DNA of 64,000 bases from Parachlamydiales bacterium (GTDB taxonomy: Bacteria > Chlamydiota > Chlamydiia > Chlamydiales > Parachlamydiaceae): assembly GCA_020051075.1 (NCBI GenBank), contig JAGVJP010000005.1:18663-82662 (forward strand). The letters run 5' to 3'. The translations under genes were made by a program, and so were the position numbers. Of the stretch, positions 27,547 through 35,119 are shown one piece after another (positions within the stretch are counted from its first letter, which is position 1; each line of letters begins with the position of its first letter). The notes below the pieces were generated by a model. It saw nothing but the letters and a program-made list of their open reading frames with translations. It searched no databases and was not told where the DNA came from.

Positions 27547-27582
27547 TCATCCTTCCTATCCTGTTGACAGGATGGGAAAGAA
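27547..27582. repeat. Family B hairpin downstream of the serpin gene
   Basis: CTTCCTATCCTGT pairs with ACAGGATGGGAAAG around a two-base centre. It lies 50 bases beyond the serpin stop (minus strand) and can act as its terminator, though the following bases are not a strong U-tract. Confidence 0.7.
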
Positions 27583-27630
27583 AAGAAGAATGACAGAGAA
27601 GCTGTGTTGGAAGGGCTGTTACGTTTTTTG

Positions 27631-28845
27631 TTAGGGTTCTACAATTCGTCCAAGAAGTAAAACCACCTCAGTTTTTCGATCCCATAGAACAAAGATGAAG
27701 GGGCGATTGACAGAGACTTCTTCCTGCCCCTTTTTAACCGTAGACTCTTGTAGAGTGTAATTCGCTCCAGAAGCATCAGCTCCTTTTTCATCGATTCTGA
27801 TAAACGATTTATGCAGCGCCATATTGATAAAGAAATTTTTATCGGATGTCAAGCTGGAGAAATCTCCTGCAGGCATAAAAATATTGGTGAGTCCAAATTT
27901 TTTAAATTCATCTTTCAAATTGATGGTATTCTCTATCCGAAAGCGGGGAAGGGTGAGGCTGATTTCTTTATCTTGAGCATTTTTCTGCCATTTGATCCAA
28001 TTATTCCAGTTGAACATCTTTTCAAGAGCATCAATAGACGCGGCTTCTTTGGAGGTGAAAACCGATAATGTGAGCTCGAGACCTCCTGGATTCTCCGCGA
28101 AAGGAATGTTTATCAGCCGCCACTGACCCTCTTCGACGACAGGGTAGGTGGCGATGCTATGAGCCATTTCGATTTTAATCATCCTGGTAGAATTTGCATA
28201 GAAGGAAAGATATTGCGTTTGACGGTCAAACGAGTTTTTCCAAGGAGCTGTTGCATAAAATGCGGTGGTTAAAATCGCACGGGTGTCTTTCGTTACGCCG
28301 CTGTTTTCAAGGATTGGAGAGATTTTCCCTTTTGTCTTTTCCGACGTCCATCGATTGATCGTGTTTATTGAAGCCACTGGATCTTGAGCGAATGGAAGAA
28401 GTTGGAGCGGCTCGCCAAAATTTCGTTGAAATACTTTTGCAAAGGGAGGGGCGAGGGGGATCTGTTTATCGATCCACAATCCATTGGCGAGGTAAATTTG
28501 TGAAGGCTGATCTGGAGAAGAGATTAAAGCCTTATTCAGATATTGATAGAGGGGCAAAAAACTTAAGGAATAGTTGAGAGTGTGTTGGATCTGATTTGCT
28601 GTATCTCCGCTGCAGCCTATAGCGACCATCGCTAAACCTTCGCCCACGCTATAAGGGGAAAAACAAAAGTTATTTCTATTCCCCTTTTTAAGCTGCTCAT
28701 ATGCTGAAAAGGCAAATCGGTTATTCCCATCAACTAAAAATTGGATGAAATTGGATCCTTGAGCATTGAGCAGGCTAAAAGAGAATAAATTCGCCACAAT
28801 GAGAAGCCGTTTGAGGCCTGCTATCAAAGACATCATCCGACTCAT
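27631..28845 (-). CDS. Serpin (serine protease inhibitor) with signal peptide
   Basis: 404 residues. Residues ~1-29 form a signal peptide (KRLLIVANLFSFSLLNAQ), so the protein is exported. The serpin fold is recognisable from NNFCFSPYSVGEGLAMVA, the TAFYATAPWKNSFD breach/shutter segment, the LTLPRFRIE strand and the C-terminal NRPFIFVLWD...LLLGRIVEP. The hinge has E353-K-G355 and small residues A, S, G, A (356-361), as inhibitory serpins need. Counting P15 at G355 puts P1 at T369, but the loop is about two residues longer than antitrypsin, so V370 or K371 are possible. The start overlaps the stop of the membrane protease gene (ATGA). Confidence 0.92.
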   Translation of the reverse strand: MSRMMSLIAGLKRLLIVANLFSFSLLNAQGSNFIQFLVDGNNRFAFSAYEQLKKGNRNNFCFSPYSVGEGLAMVAIGCSGDTANQIQHTLNYSLSFLPLYQYLNKALISSPDQPSQIYLANGLWIDKQIPLAPPFAKVFQRNFGEPLQLLPFAQDPVASINTINRWTSEKTKGKISPILENSGVTKDTRAILTTAFYATAPWKNSFDRQTQYLSFYANSTRMIKIEMAHSIATYPVVEEGQWRLINIPFAENPGGLELTLSVFTSKEAASIDALEKMFNWNNWIKWQKNAQDKEISLTLPRFRIENTINLKDEFKKFGLTNIFMPAGDFSSLTSDKNFFINMALHKSFIRIDEKGADASGANYTLQESTVKKGQEEVSVNRPFIFVLWDRKTEVVLLLGRIVEP

Positions 28846-29696
28846 TCTAAACCTACGTAAATAGAAATCAAGGTAACTAAATTATAAAATCCATGTAATC
28901 CGACTGAAGCCCAAAGAGAGCGCTGCCGTTCATATAAATAGCCTAACATACAAGAAAGGAGGAATAATGTAGGCAACAATTCTATATTCGACCATCCCAG
29001 CGAAATAGAAAAATGAAAACAGGAGAAAATCAAAGAGCTGATGAGCACGGCAGCAGTGGCGTGATTCAGGTTTCGTTTCAACCAATTCTGCAATAACCCC
29101 CGGAAAAGAAATTCTTCTGTTAAAGGGACCAATGCCACAATAGTCAACCCTAGGCAGCCAAACAAAAGATGGGAAGAGGAGAGCTGTCGCATCTGTTGAA
29201 TCACCAATTGTTCCTTCTCAGGATGCTGAAGAAAATAAAATGTCACAAGAGAAATAAGCTGATTAACAGCTGTGGTCAATGGAAAGATCACAAACCAGGA
29301 CGCAATTCCAATGGCAATGTGTTTGTGCCATGGGGTCGATGTTTGGGACCGCAATTGTTCCCTCTTATAAGAAGGAAGAGAAAGGTAGACGGGAATGATG
29401 CTGAGAAACCCTCCCGACATGAAGATTAAGTTCCACCAACCCTTTGTGAGAGGGTCTAACGTATAAAAATCATTAAAAGATTTTCCAGTAAGATGAAAGG
29501 TTAAACCAATGAGAAAGGGCATTAATATCAACTGTGAAAGCAAATAGGCGCTAAATCCCCAGGCGAGCTCTTTTCCCCAAATCAGGGGGAATTGGCTCGA
29601 TTGAAAACTGCTAAAAAATCCTTTTTTGTATGCCAGCAGGAAGAAAAACATCCCAATCATCAAAGCATAACAAAAAACCACCAATTTCTCTTCCAT
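28842..29696 (-). CDS. CPBP-family intramembrane metalloprotease
   Basis: 284 residues from ATG 29696 (AGGTAT upstream; the frame opens 11 codons earlier). Seven or eight hydrophobic helices. The three motifs of the CAAX-protease/Abi (CPBP) family are present: EEFLFRG (motif 1, metal Glu pair and Arg), FSCFHFS (motif 2 His) and ASVGLHGFYNLV (motif 3 His and Asn). The site is therefore intact. Family members mature prenylated proteins or peptides, or scaffold sensor proteins; the substrate is unknown. Its stop overlaps the serpin start, so the two are co-translated. Confidence 0.88.
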   Translation of the reverse strand: MEEKLVVFCYALMIGMFFFLLAYKKGFFSSFQSSQFPLIWGKELAWGFSAYLLSQLILMPFLIGLTFHLTGKSFNDFYTLDPLTKGWWNLIFMSGGFLSIIPVYLSLPSYKREQLRSQTSTPWHKHIAIGIASWFVIFPLTTAVNQLISLVTFYFLQHPEKEQLVIQQMRQLSSSHLLFGCLGLTIVALVPLTEEFLFRGLLQNWLKRNLNHATAAVLISSLIFSCFHFSISLGWSNIELLPTLFLLSCMLGYLYERQRSLWASVGLHGFYNLVTLISIYVGLE

Positions 29697-29780
29697 AGAT
29701 ACCTGCATATTTAATAGACGCAAAATCAAATAATTATTAACCTGATAAATCGCTTTACCTTACATGAACTCTCAAAATTT

Positions 29781-30755
29781 ATGCCAGAAAATCGTCTTAA
29801 TATCATCACTATTCATGAACCTTCTGAAACGCCTGCAGCATCACATGCATCCAAGGTGCATGAGCTTCGAGCTCAACTTGAGCGGCAATGGCTGATCGAT
29901 CCCAATCAATTTAACCCTCTGCGTAATTGCATGGAACGAGAACGGTTGGAAAGAACTTGGCTGCTGATCCAGCGGCACATTGACGTCCAAGGAAAACAAA
30001 TAGCCGATGTCGGCTGCGCTGCTGGAGTCTTCACCCGTCGTCTGAGGGAAGCTGGCGCCGAGATGACGGGGGTCGACATCGCTGAAAATGCATTGAAACA
30101 ATTCTCTCTGACTGACAGCAATCATATCATCCTCATCCAAGGGACATTGCCAAATACCCCATTGTCTGATCAATCGTTTGACATGGTCGTTTGCACTGAT
30201 GTCCTTGCCTACCTTCCTAAAGGAGAGTACCGTCTATTCTTTGCTGAACTCGCCCGCTTGCTGCCTTCTGAAGGCCTGTTAGTCTGTTCAAGTCCCATAG
30301 ACATCCACACAGAACAGGGAGTTGAACGATTAGTCGAACTGGCACAAACAGAATTTGAGATCTTAGAGGATTGCACGAGCCACTTTGCTTTCTATCTAAA
30401 AATAAAGCACTTTCTTAAAACGCCCCTTCTAATCATCAGAGGATGGCATCATAGCGACGTCAGGCGCAAAGAGTTGGTTAACCGCCGCGGACTGAGCTAT
30501 GGATGGTACTGGCTCAATACAGCCCCTCCATTCGTATGGATCTGGGCACTCCTCGAGTTCTTGAGCAGACCCCTTTTAAAACTGATCAACAACAGCCGCA
30601 GGCTGCTCTTATTCTTAGAGAAGATCTGTCGCTTCTTTTCAAGCGACAGCGGCATCAACCACTATCTTTTTATTGGGAGAAAACGACCGATACAAACGGT
30701 TGATCCGAAAGAGATTCCTATTGAACATCCTAAGAGAAAAGAGATTTGGGAATAA
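29781..30755 (+). CDS. SAM-dependent methyltransferase
   Basis: 324 residues. Class I fold: motif I IADVGCAAGVFTRRL (~75-89), post-I GVDIAENAL, motif II DMVVCTDVLAYLP and motif III LPSEGLLVCSS, the UbiG/Methyltransf_11 pattern. Residues ~205-300 are an added C-terminal region rich in Arg, Trp and hydrophobics (PPFVWIWALLEFLSRPLL) that may contact membrane. Substrate unknown. It is divergent from the CPBP gene and convergent with the SRP RNA gene. Confidence 0.82.
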   Translation: MPENRLNIITIHEPSETPAASHASKVHELRAQLERQWLIDPNQFNPLRNCMERERLERTWLLIQRHIDVQGKQIADVGCAAGVFTRRLREAGAEMTGVDIAENALKQFSLTDSNHIILIQGTLPNTPLSDQSFDMVVCTDVLAYLPKGEYRLFFAELARLLPSEGLLVCSSPIDIHTEQGVERLVELAQTEFEILEDCTSHFAFYLKIKHFLKTPLLIIRGWHHSDVRRKELVNRRGLSYGWYWLNTAPPFVWIWALLEFLSRPLLKLINNSRRLLLFLEKICRFFSSDSGINHYLFIGRKRPIQTVDPKEIPIEHPKRKEIWE

Positions 30756-30764
30756 TAAAAAAAA

Positions 30765-30860
30765 GCCGGAGATTGTCTCTAGGCATAACCTTGACCCTTA
30801 AGGCTGCTACATTCCTGTCCTGACCTGGTTCGGGTTGTATCATTCCAAGAGGTCCCCGGC
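30765..30860 (-). ncRNA. ffs: Signal recognition particle RNA (4.5S type)
   Basis: On the minus strand the gene starts GCCGGGGACC and ends TCTCCGGC, closing a terminal stem. The centre has GGTCAGGACAGGAATG followed by TAGCAGCC, the conserved domain IV tip bound by Ffh, in place of the E. coli GGTCAGGTCCGGAAGG / AAGCAGCC. About 96 nt, the small bacterial form. A run of eight or more U (from 30764 down) follows directly, giving an intrinsic terminator. Confidence 0.92.
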
Positions 30861-30960
30861 AAAATTCTGAAAAATACAAGATAACAAGATGCGATAATAA
30901 ATAAACATCTCTTTTATCACAAACGATTTCTGCGGGAACAGGCGAGCTCTCCAAAACAAA

Positions 30961-31341
30961 AAAACAGAGATAGGCAGGATAGAACAAAAAACAGGATGGG
31001 CAGGATCGCTTCGCGGCAGGATAAACAGGATAGGCAAGATAGTGTTAAATAAGAAAAATGATATAGTATTTTATTTATACCCATCCTTCTTATCCTTCCC
31101 ATCCTGTCAATTTTACAGGATAGGGAGGATAGTGATGACAAGGTAGTAGAAGGTTTGTCTGAACTTTCTTATCCTTCCCATCCTGTCAATTTTACAGGAT
31201 AGGAAAGATAGTGATGGCAAGGTAGTAGAAGGTTTGTCTGAACTTTCTTATCCTGTCTATCCTGCCGCGAAGCGATCCTGCCTATCCTGTTTTTTGCTCT
31301 ATCTTGCTCATCTTGTTTTGTGCTCGATCTTGCCTATCCTG
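30961..31341. repeat. Family A element, copy 4, enclosing two tandem 79-bp units
   Basis: Arms lie at about 30961-31045 and 31247-31341, both with the GCTTCGCGG core or its complement. Between them two direct units of 79 bp (31089-31167 and 31168-31246) are nearly identical, each containing a family B hairpin (CATCCTGTC...ACAGGATAG) and the segment AAGGTAGTAGAAGG. A third unit begins at 31247 with CTTATCCTGTC and runs into the right arm. The right arm overlaps the last codons and TAG stop of gatB. Confidence 0.88.
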
Positions 31342-32815
31342 TGCCGATCTGTTTTTTGATTAACTCGTTGACGACTTGTGGAGAGGCTTTCCCCTTACAC
31401 AATTTCATGACTTGGCCGACAAGGAACGCAAAAGCCTTATCGCGGCCAGCCTTATAGTCGGCAACAGACTGGCTATTATCTGCAATCACTTGTGTCACAT
31501 ACCCCTCGATTTCAGTTAGATCATTCAAGGGCTGATAGTCTGGGTTTGCGGCGACAATTTTAGCAGGATCAATCCCAGGACGCGCAGCCATCTCATCGGC
31601 GACGCTTTTAGCTATCTTTCCTGTAATCGTCTCCTTCTCGATCATATTGACCAGCAAGCCGACATGGGAAGGCACTATGCCAAGAGCGCTGAGACTCTGT
31701 CCTTGATCTTTTGCCCTTGCAACAAACTCGACGAGAATCCAGTTAGCTAAATTTTTCGCATTTGAACATGACTGCAACGCCTCTTCGAAATAGTCGGCCA
31801 TGGCTTTATCGCTCGTCAAAGTATAGGCATGATGCTCTGAAAGGAGCAGCTCATTCACATAACGATTTTTTCTCTGCAGGGGAAGCTCAGGCAAATTTTG
31901 TCTGATCTCCTCAATATAAGCTTCTGTCAAGATAATGGGAACAAGGTCTGGTTCAGGGAAATAACGATAGTCATCCGCACTTTCTTTTCTCCGCATCAGC
32001 ACCGTCTCCTGCTTTTCTGGATCCCAGCGATAGGTCGATGGGCTAATGACCTCTTCAACAGGAAGGTGGGTCTGATAAGTATACTCTTCGATCTGCCTAT
32101 GGATCTCGCTTTTCAAAGCCAGTTCCATAAAATGGAACGAATTCATATTTTTAATTTCTATCTTATTGCGGAGCTGCTTCTCCCCATTTCGACGGACAGA
32201 GACGTTGGTGTCAATCCGAAGGGACCCCTCTTCCATATTGCAGTCAGAGACATCGAGGTATTCCAAGATTGCTTTTACGGCCATAGCGTAAGCAACGGCC
32301 TCTTCGGGGGTATGGATGCAGGGCTCGGAGACGATTTCAATGAGAGGGGATCCTGCCCGATTATAGTCAACTCCTGCATAGGTTGAATAATGTTTCAGCA
32401 TCCCGGCGTCATCTTCCAGATGGACCCGATTCACAGCGAAAGTTTTTTCAACATCGTTGACTTCGGCTATGATTCTCCCTCCGATGATAATCGGCTGGTC
32501 ATATTGGGTAATTTGAAAGTTCCGTGGACTGTCTGGATAAAAATAAGATTTCCGATCAAACTTGCTGAACTGAGCCACCTTCCCTTCGATCGCACAGCCA
32601 AATTGAACAGCTTTTCGCACGGCCTCTTTGTTGAGGACCGGAAGAGCCCCTGGCTGGCCTGTACACACTTCAGTGATGTTCGTATTGGGGTCGTCGCCAA
32701 AGTGGTTGGGAGCGACACTGAATAACTTCGACTTGGTGTTGAGCTCAACATGGATCTCTAATCCAATGACAGCTTCCCACTCTTCATGAGAAAGATGCTT
32801 GTGTTTATGACTCAT
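31334..32815 (-). CDS. gatB: Asp/Glu-tRNA amidotransferase subunit B
   Basis: 493 residues from ATG 32815, which has GAGGAGG six bases upstream inside the gatA end; the longer frame upstream is antisense-like. GatB binds mischarged tRNA and phosphorylates the Glu or Asp carboxylate. WEAVIGLEIHVELNT, FDRKSYFYPDSPRNFQITQY, GSPLIEIVSEPC, RIDTNVSVR and the C-terminal YqeY-like tail are typical. It overlaps gatA by 11 bases. The final codons ending in GTG* are formed by family A repeat sequence (CAGGATAG). Confidence 0.97.
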   Translation of the reverse strand: MSHKHKHLSHEEWEAVIGLEIHVELNTKSKLFSVAPNHFGDDPNTNITEVCTGQPGALPVLNKEAVRKAVQFGCAIEGKVAQFSKFDRKSYFYPDSPRNFQITQYDQPIIIGGRIIAEVNDVEKTFAVNRVHLEDDAGMLKHYSTYAGVDYNRAGSPLIEIVSEPCIHTPEEAVAYAMAVKAILEYLDVSDCNMEEGSLRIDTNVSVRRNGEKQLRNKIEIKNMNSFHFMELALKSEIHRQIEEYTYQTHLPVEEVISPSTYRWDPEKQETVLMRRKESADDYRYFPEPDLVPIILTEAYIEEIRQNLPELPLQRKNRYVNELLLSEHHAYTLTSDKAMADYFEEALQSCSNAKNLANWILVEFVARAKDQGQSLSALGIVPSHVGLLVNMIEKETITGKIAKSVADEMAARPGIDPAKIVAANPDYQPLNDLTEIEGYVTQVIADNSQSVADYKAGRDKAFAFLVGQVMKLCKGKASPQVVNELIKKQIGTG

Positions 32816-34280
32816 CGGATGCCTCCTCAGCGACAAATTTTGGGATTGCATTACAGAATGGAAGGTGTGGTTCGATCGCATAGCTGACTTGCAGAACCCG
32901 GCGGTCTTCTTTTTGCGGTCCGATGAGCTGCAGTCCGATCGGCATCCCCTCTTTTGTCAAACAGTTGGGCAAACTGACAGCAGGGACCCCAGCAAGGTTT
33001 GGTCCAATGCAGTAGATGTCTTGCAGATACATCTGAAGAGGATTTTGAATCGCCCCATTCTCGAAGGCGGCGAAAGGAGATGTCGGAGTGGCGATCAGAT
33101 CGCAATTCTTAAAAGCCTCTTTAAAACTATTGATGATCAGTGTCCGCACCTTCTGTGCTTTTCTGTAATAAGCATCTTGGTAGCCGGCAGAAAGGACGAA
33201 GGTGCCGAGCATAATCCGCCGCTTCACTTCAGGTCCAAATCCTTCCTGTTTAGAGAAGTCGTAGACTTCTTCGAGGGTTTTAGCCCGAGGTGAGCGGACA
33301 CCATAGCGGATGCCATCAAAGCGGGCTAAATTGGTCGATGCTTCTGCTGTCGCAAGGATGTAATAGACAGCGATGGAATATTCCAAGATATTGAGATCCA
33401 CTTCAACAATTTCAGCCCCCTGCTCTTTCATCACTTGCACAGCCTGTTCGAAAGCCTTGCGGGGTTCATCGATCAGAGTATGCAAAAACTGCCAGGGGAC
33501 TCCTATCTTCATCCCCTTCATCGACCCGTTAAAGGTATCGAGGAAGTTCTCACCTGGGATTGGCAAGCTCGTCGAGTCTCTTGGACAATGCTTTCCAATC
33601 ACCTCCATCATCAATGCTGCATCGGCTGTAGAAACAGCCAAAGGTCCGATTTGATCGAGAGAAGAGCCATAAGCCACGAGTCCATAACGGGAAACACGCC
33701 CATAGGTTGGTTTGAATCCGATCACGCCGCAGAAAGCTGCAGGAAGGCGGACGGAGCCGCCGGTGTCGCTCCCTAAGGCTAGGGGGCAGAGACGGCCAGC
33801 CACAGCAGCAGCAGAACCTCCTGAAGAGCCCCCAGGGACGCATTTGAGATTCCAAGGGTTCCGCGTCGTTTGCAGAGCAGAATTTTCATTGGACGAGCCC
33901 ATGGCGAATTCGTCTAAGTTCGTCTTGCCGATGATGAGGGCATCTTCGGCTTCTAATAAGTCTATCACAGTAGCCTGATAGGGCGCACGATAGTTCGTCA
34001 GGAATTTTGAACCGCAGGTGGTGATTTCTCCTTGAACGAGGATATTATCTTTAATTGCAACAGGAACAGCTGCCAACCGTCCACAAGGAACGTTGGCTTG
34101 TCTTTTTTTGTCGAGTTTCTCAGCTCGATCGAGGATTTTCTCTTCAAAGACAGTGAGGAATGCCCCGATCTGCTGATCAAATTTAGCGATCCGCTGTAAG
34201 TATTCAGAGGCTATCGCAACAGCCGTCCGCTCTCCACGTAGAAATTGATCTCTTATTGCTGTGGCTGAGTGCTTATCCAT
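32805..34280 (-). CDS. gatA: Asp/Glu-tRNA amidotransferase subunit A
   Basis: 491 residues, amidase-signature glutaminase that supplies ammonia to GatB. The Ser-cis-Ser-Lys catalytic set is visible: Lys in PVAIKDNILV, Ser in PGGSSGGSAAAV and the nucleophile in GSDTGGSVRLPA. Length is normal. It lies between gatC (21 bases upstream) and gatB (11-base overlap). The order C-A-B is the one in Chlamydia. The complex makes Gln-tRNA or Asn-tRNA where the matching synthetase is missing. Confidence 0.97.
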   Translation of the reverse strand: MDKHSATAIRDQFLRGERTAVAIASEYLQRIAKFDQQIGAFLTVFEEKILDRAEKLDKKRQANVPCGRLAAVPVAIKDNILVQGEITTCGSKFLTNYRAPYQATVIDLLEAEDALIIGKTNLDEFAMGSSNENSALQTTRNPWNLKCVPGGSSGGSAAAVAGRLCPLALGSDTGGSVRLPAAFCGVIGFKPTYGRVSRYGLVAYGSSLDQIGPLAVSTADAALMMEVIGKHCPRDSTSLPIPGENFLDTFNGSMKGMKIGVPWQFLHTLIDEPRKAFEQAVQVMKEQGAEIVEVDLNILEYSIAVYYILATAEASTNLARFDGIRYGVRSPRAKTLEEVYDFSKQEGFGPEVKRRIMLGTFVLSAGYQDAYYRKAQKVRTLIINSFKEAFKNCDLIATPTSPFAAFENGAIQNPLQMYLQDIYCIGPNLAGVPAVSLPNCLTKEGMPIGLQLIGPQKEDRRVLQVSYAIEPHLPFCNAIPKFVAEEASDES

Positions 34281-34301
34281 CCATCCTCATCTTTTAGTCT
34301 G

Positions 34302-34607
34302 TTAATTTTGTTTCATGACAGGAGGGACACGGATCATCCCTGCAATTTGCGAAGGGGCATTAGAGAGAAAGTCGTTACGGTCTAACAGAGGGCCTATTTC
34401 ATCCTCGCGCATCACATTATAGATCTCCTCTAAGACATGATTGCATGGGGGAACATGGTCGGTGTCGATCTCATCGAGTTTTTCAATATACTGTAATATT
34501 TTCTTGAGATCTTGCAAGAGCATCTCCTGCTCTTCATCGGTACAGTCGATTCTGCACAGCTTGCTCAGCTTCTTTATCGTATTTTTATCTAGGTCTGGAG
34601 TGGGCAT
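34302..34607 (-). CDS. gatC: Asp/Glu-tRNA amidotransferase subunit C
   Basis: 101 residues. Small belt-like subunit stabilising GatA-GatB. The helical N-terminus (IKKLSKLCRIDCTDEE), LQYIEKLDEIDTDHVPP and the C-terminal MREDEIGPLL...NAPSQ are the family pattern. First gene of gatCAB. Confidence 0.95.
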   Translation of the reverse strand: MPTPDLDKNTIKKLSKLCRIDCTDEEQEMLLQDLKKILQYIEKLDEIDTDHVPPCNHVLEEIYNVMREDEIGPLLDRNDFLSNAPSQIAGMIRVPPVMKQN

Positions 34608-35119
34608 AGAAACTCTGGTTTTGTTTTAGAAACTTGTAACCATCCACACCTTTCACCGCTTTTCCTTAACGAAAAGGTGCAAAAGTGCAAAGGGATGAAA
34701 AAACTGGTTATCAGTAAGCAACAACTCTAAAAAGTTATCAAGTTTTTTTTCTTTCTTGAGAAAACGGCAACAGTTTTGCCATTATGAGACTCAAAATGGC
34801 ATTTGATTTGCCAAATTGCGAGTAATGAAGATTTAAAAATGTTTGTCATCACGTTTTTCTTTTAACAAATAGGTTGTTCCAGGTCCTTTGCCAATACGAC
34901 TAATCACTCCATCTCGTATGAGATGTTGTAACATTCTCCAAGCAGTCGTTCGAGAAACTCCTAAACGTGCAGCAACTAACAATTGAAACGATTGAAACAA
35001 TTGAAACAATTCGACTTATAATATCGTTTCAATCATTTCATATATGCGATTTTGCTGTCAAACACAAAACTAGATTTCCTACCCTTCCCATCCTGTTTTC
35101 AGTGTGTGTGTGCAGTGAT
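34608..35119. other. Gap between gatC and the 1307-residue gene
   Basis: 512 bases. 34656-34681 holds a CACC...TTTTC / GAAAAGGTG inverted repeat upstream of gatC. 34833-35009 holds a winged-helix remnant (separate entry). Around 34981-35012 are four TTGAAACRAT-like tandem 9-base repeats. 35084-35097 repeats a family B half-sequence (CCTTCCCATCCTGT). No intact gene seen. Confidence 0.6.
34833..35009 (-). pseudogene. Winged helix-turn-helix fragment
   Basis: The minus frame encodes LVAARLGVSRTTAWRMLQ followed by HLIRDGVISRIGKGPGTTYLL and a natural stop. This is a winged-helix C-terminal domain of the kind that ends AAA-4/RecG-like or Fic-type regulators. Nothing upstream encodes the rest: the frame runs back only through the TTGAAAC tandem repeat to a stop at 35016-35018. 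It is best read as a remnant of a larger gene, though a free-standing small DNA-binding protein from a TTG start is not excluded. Confidence 0.6.
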
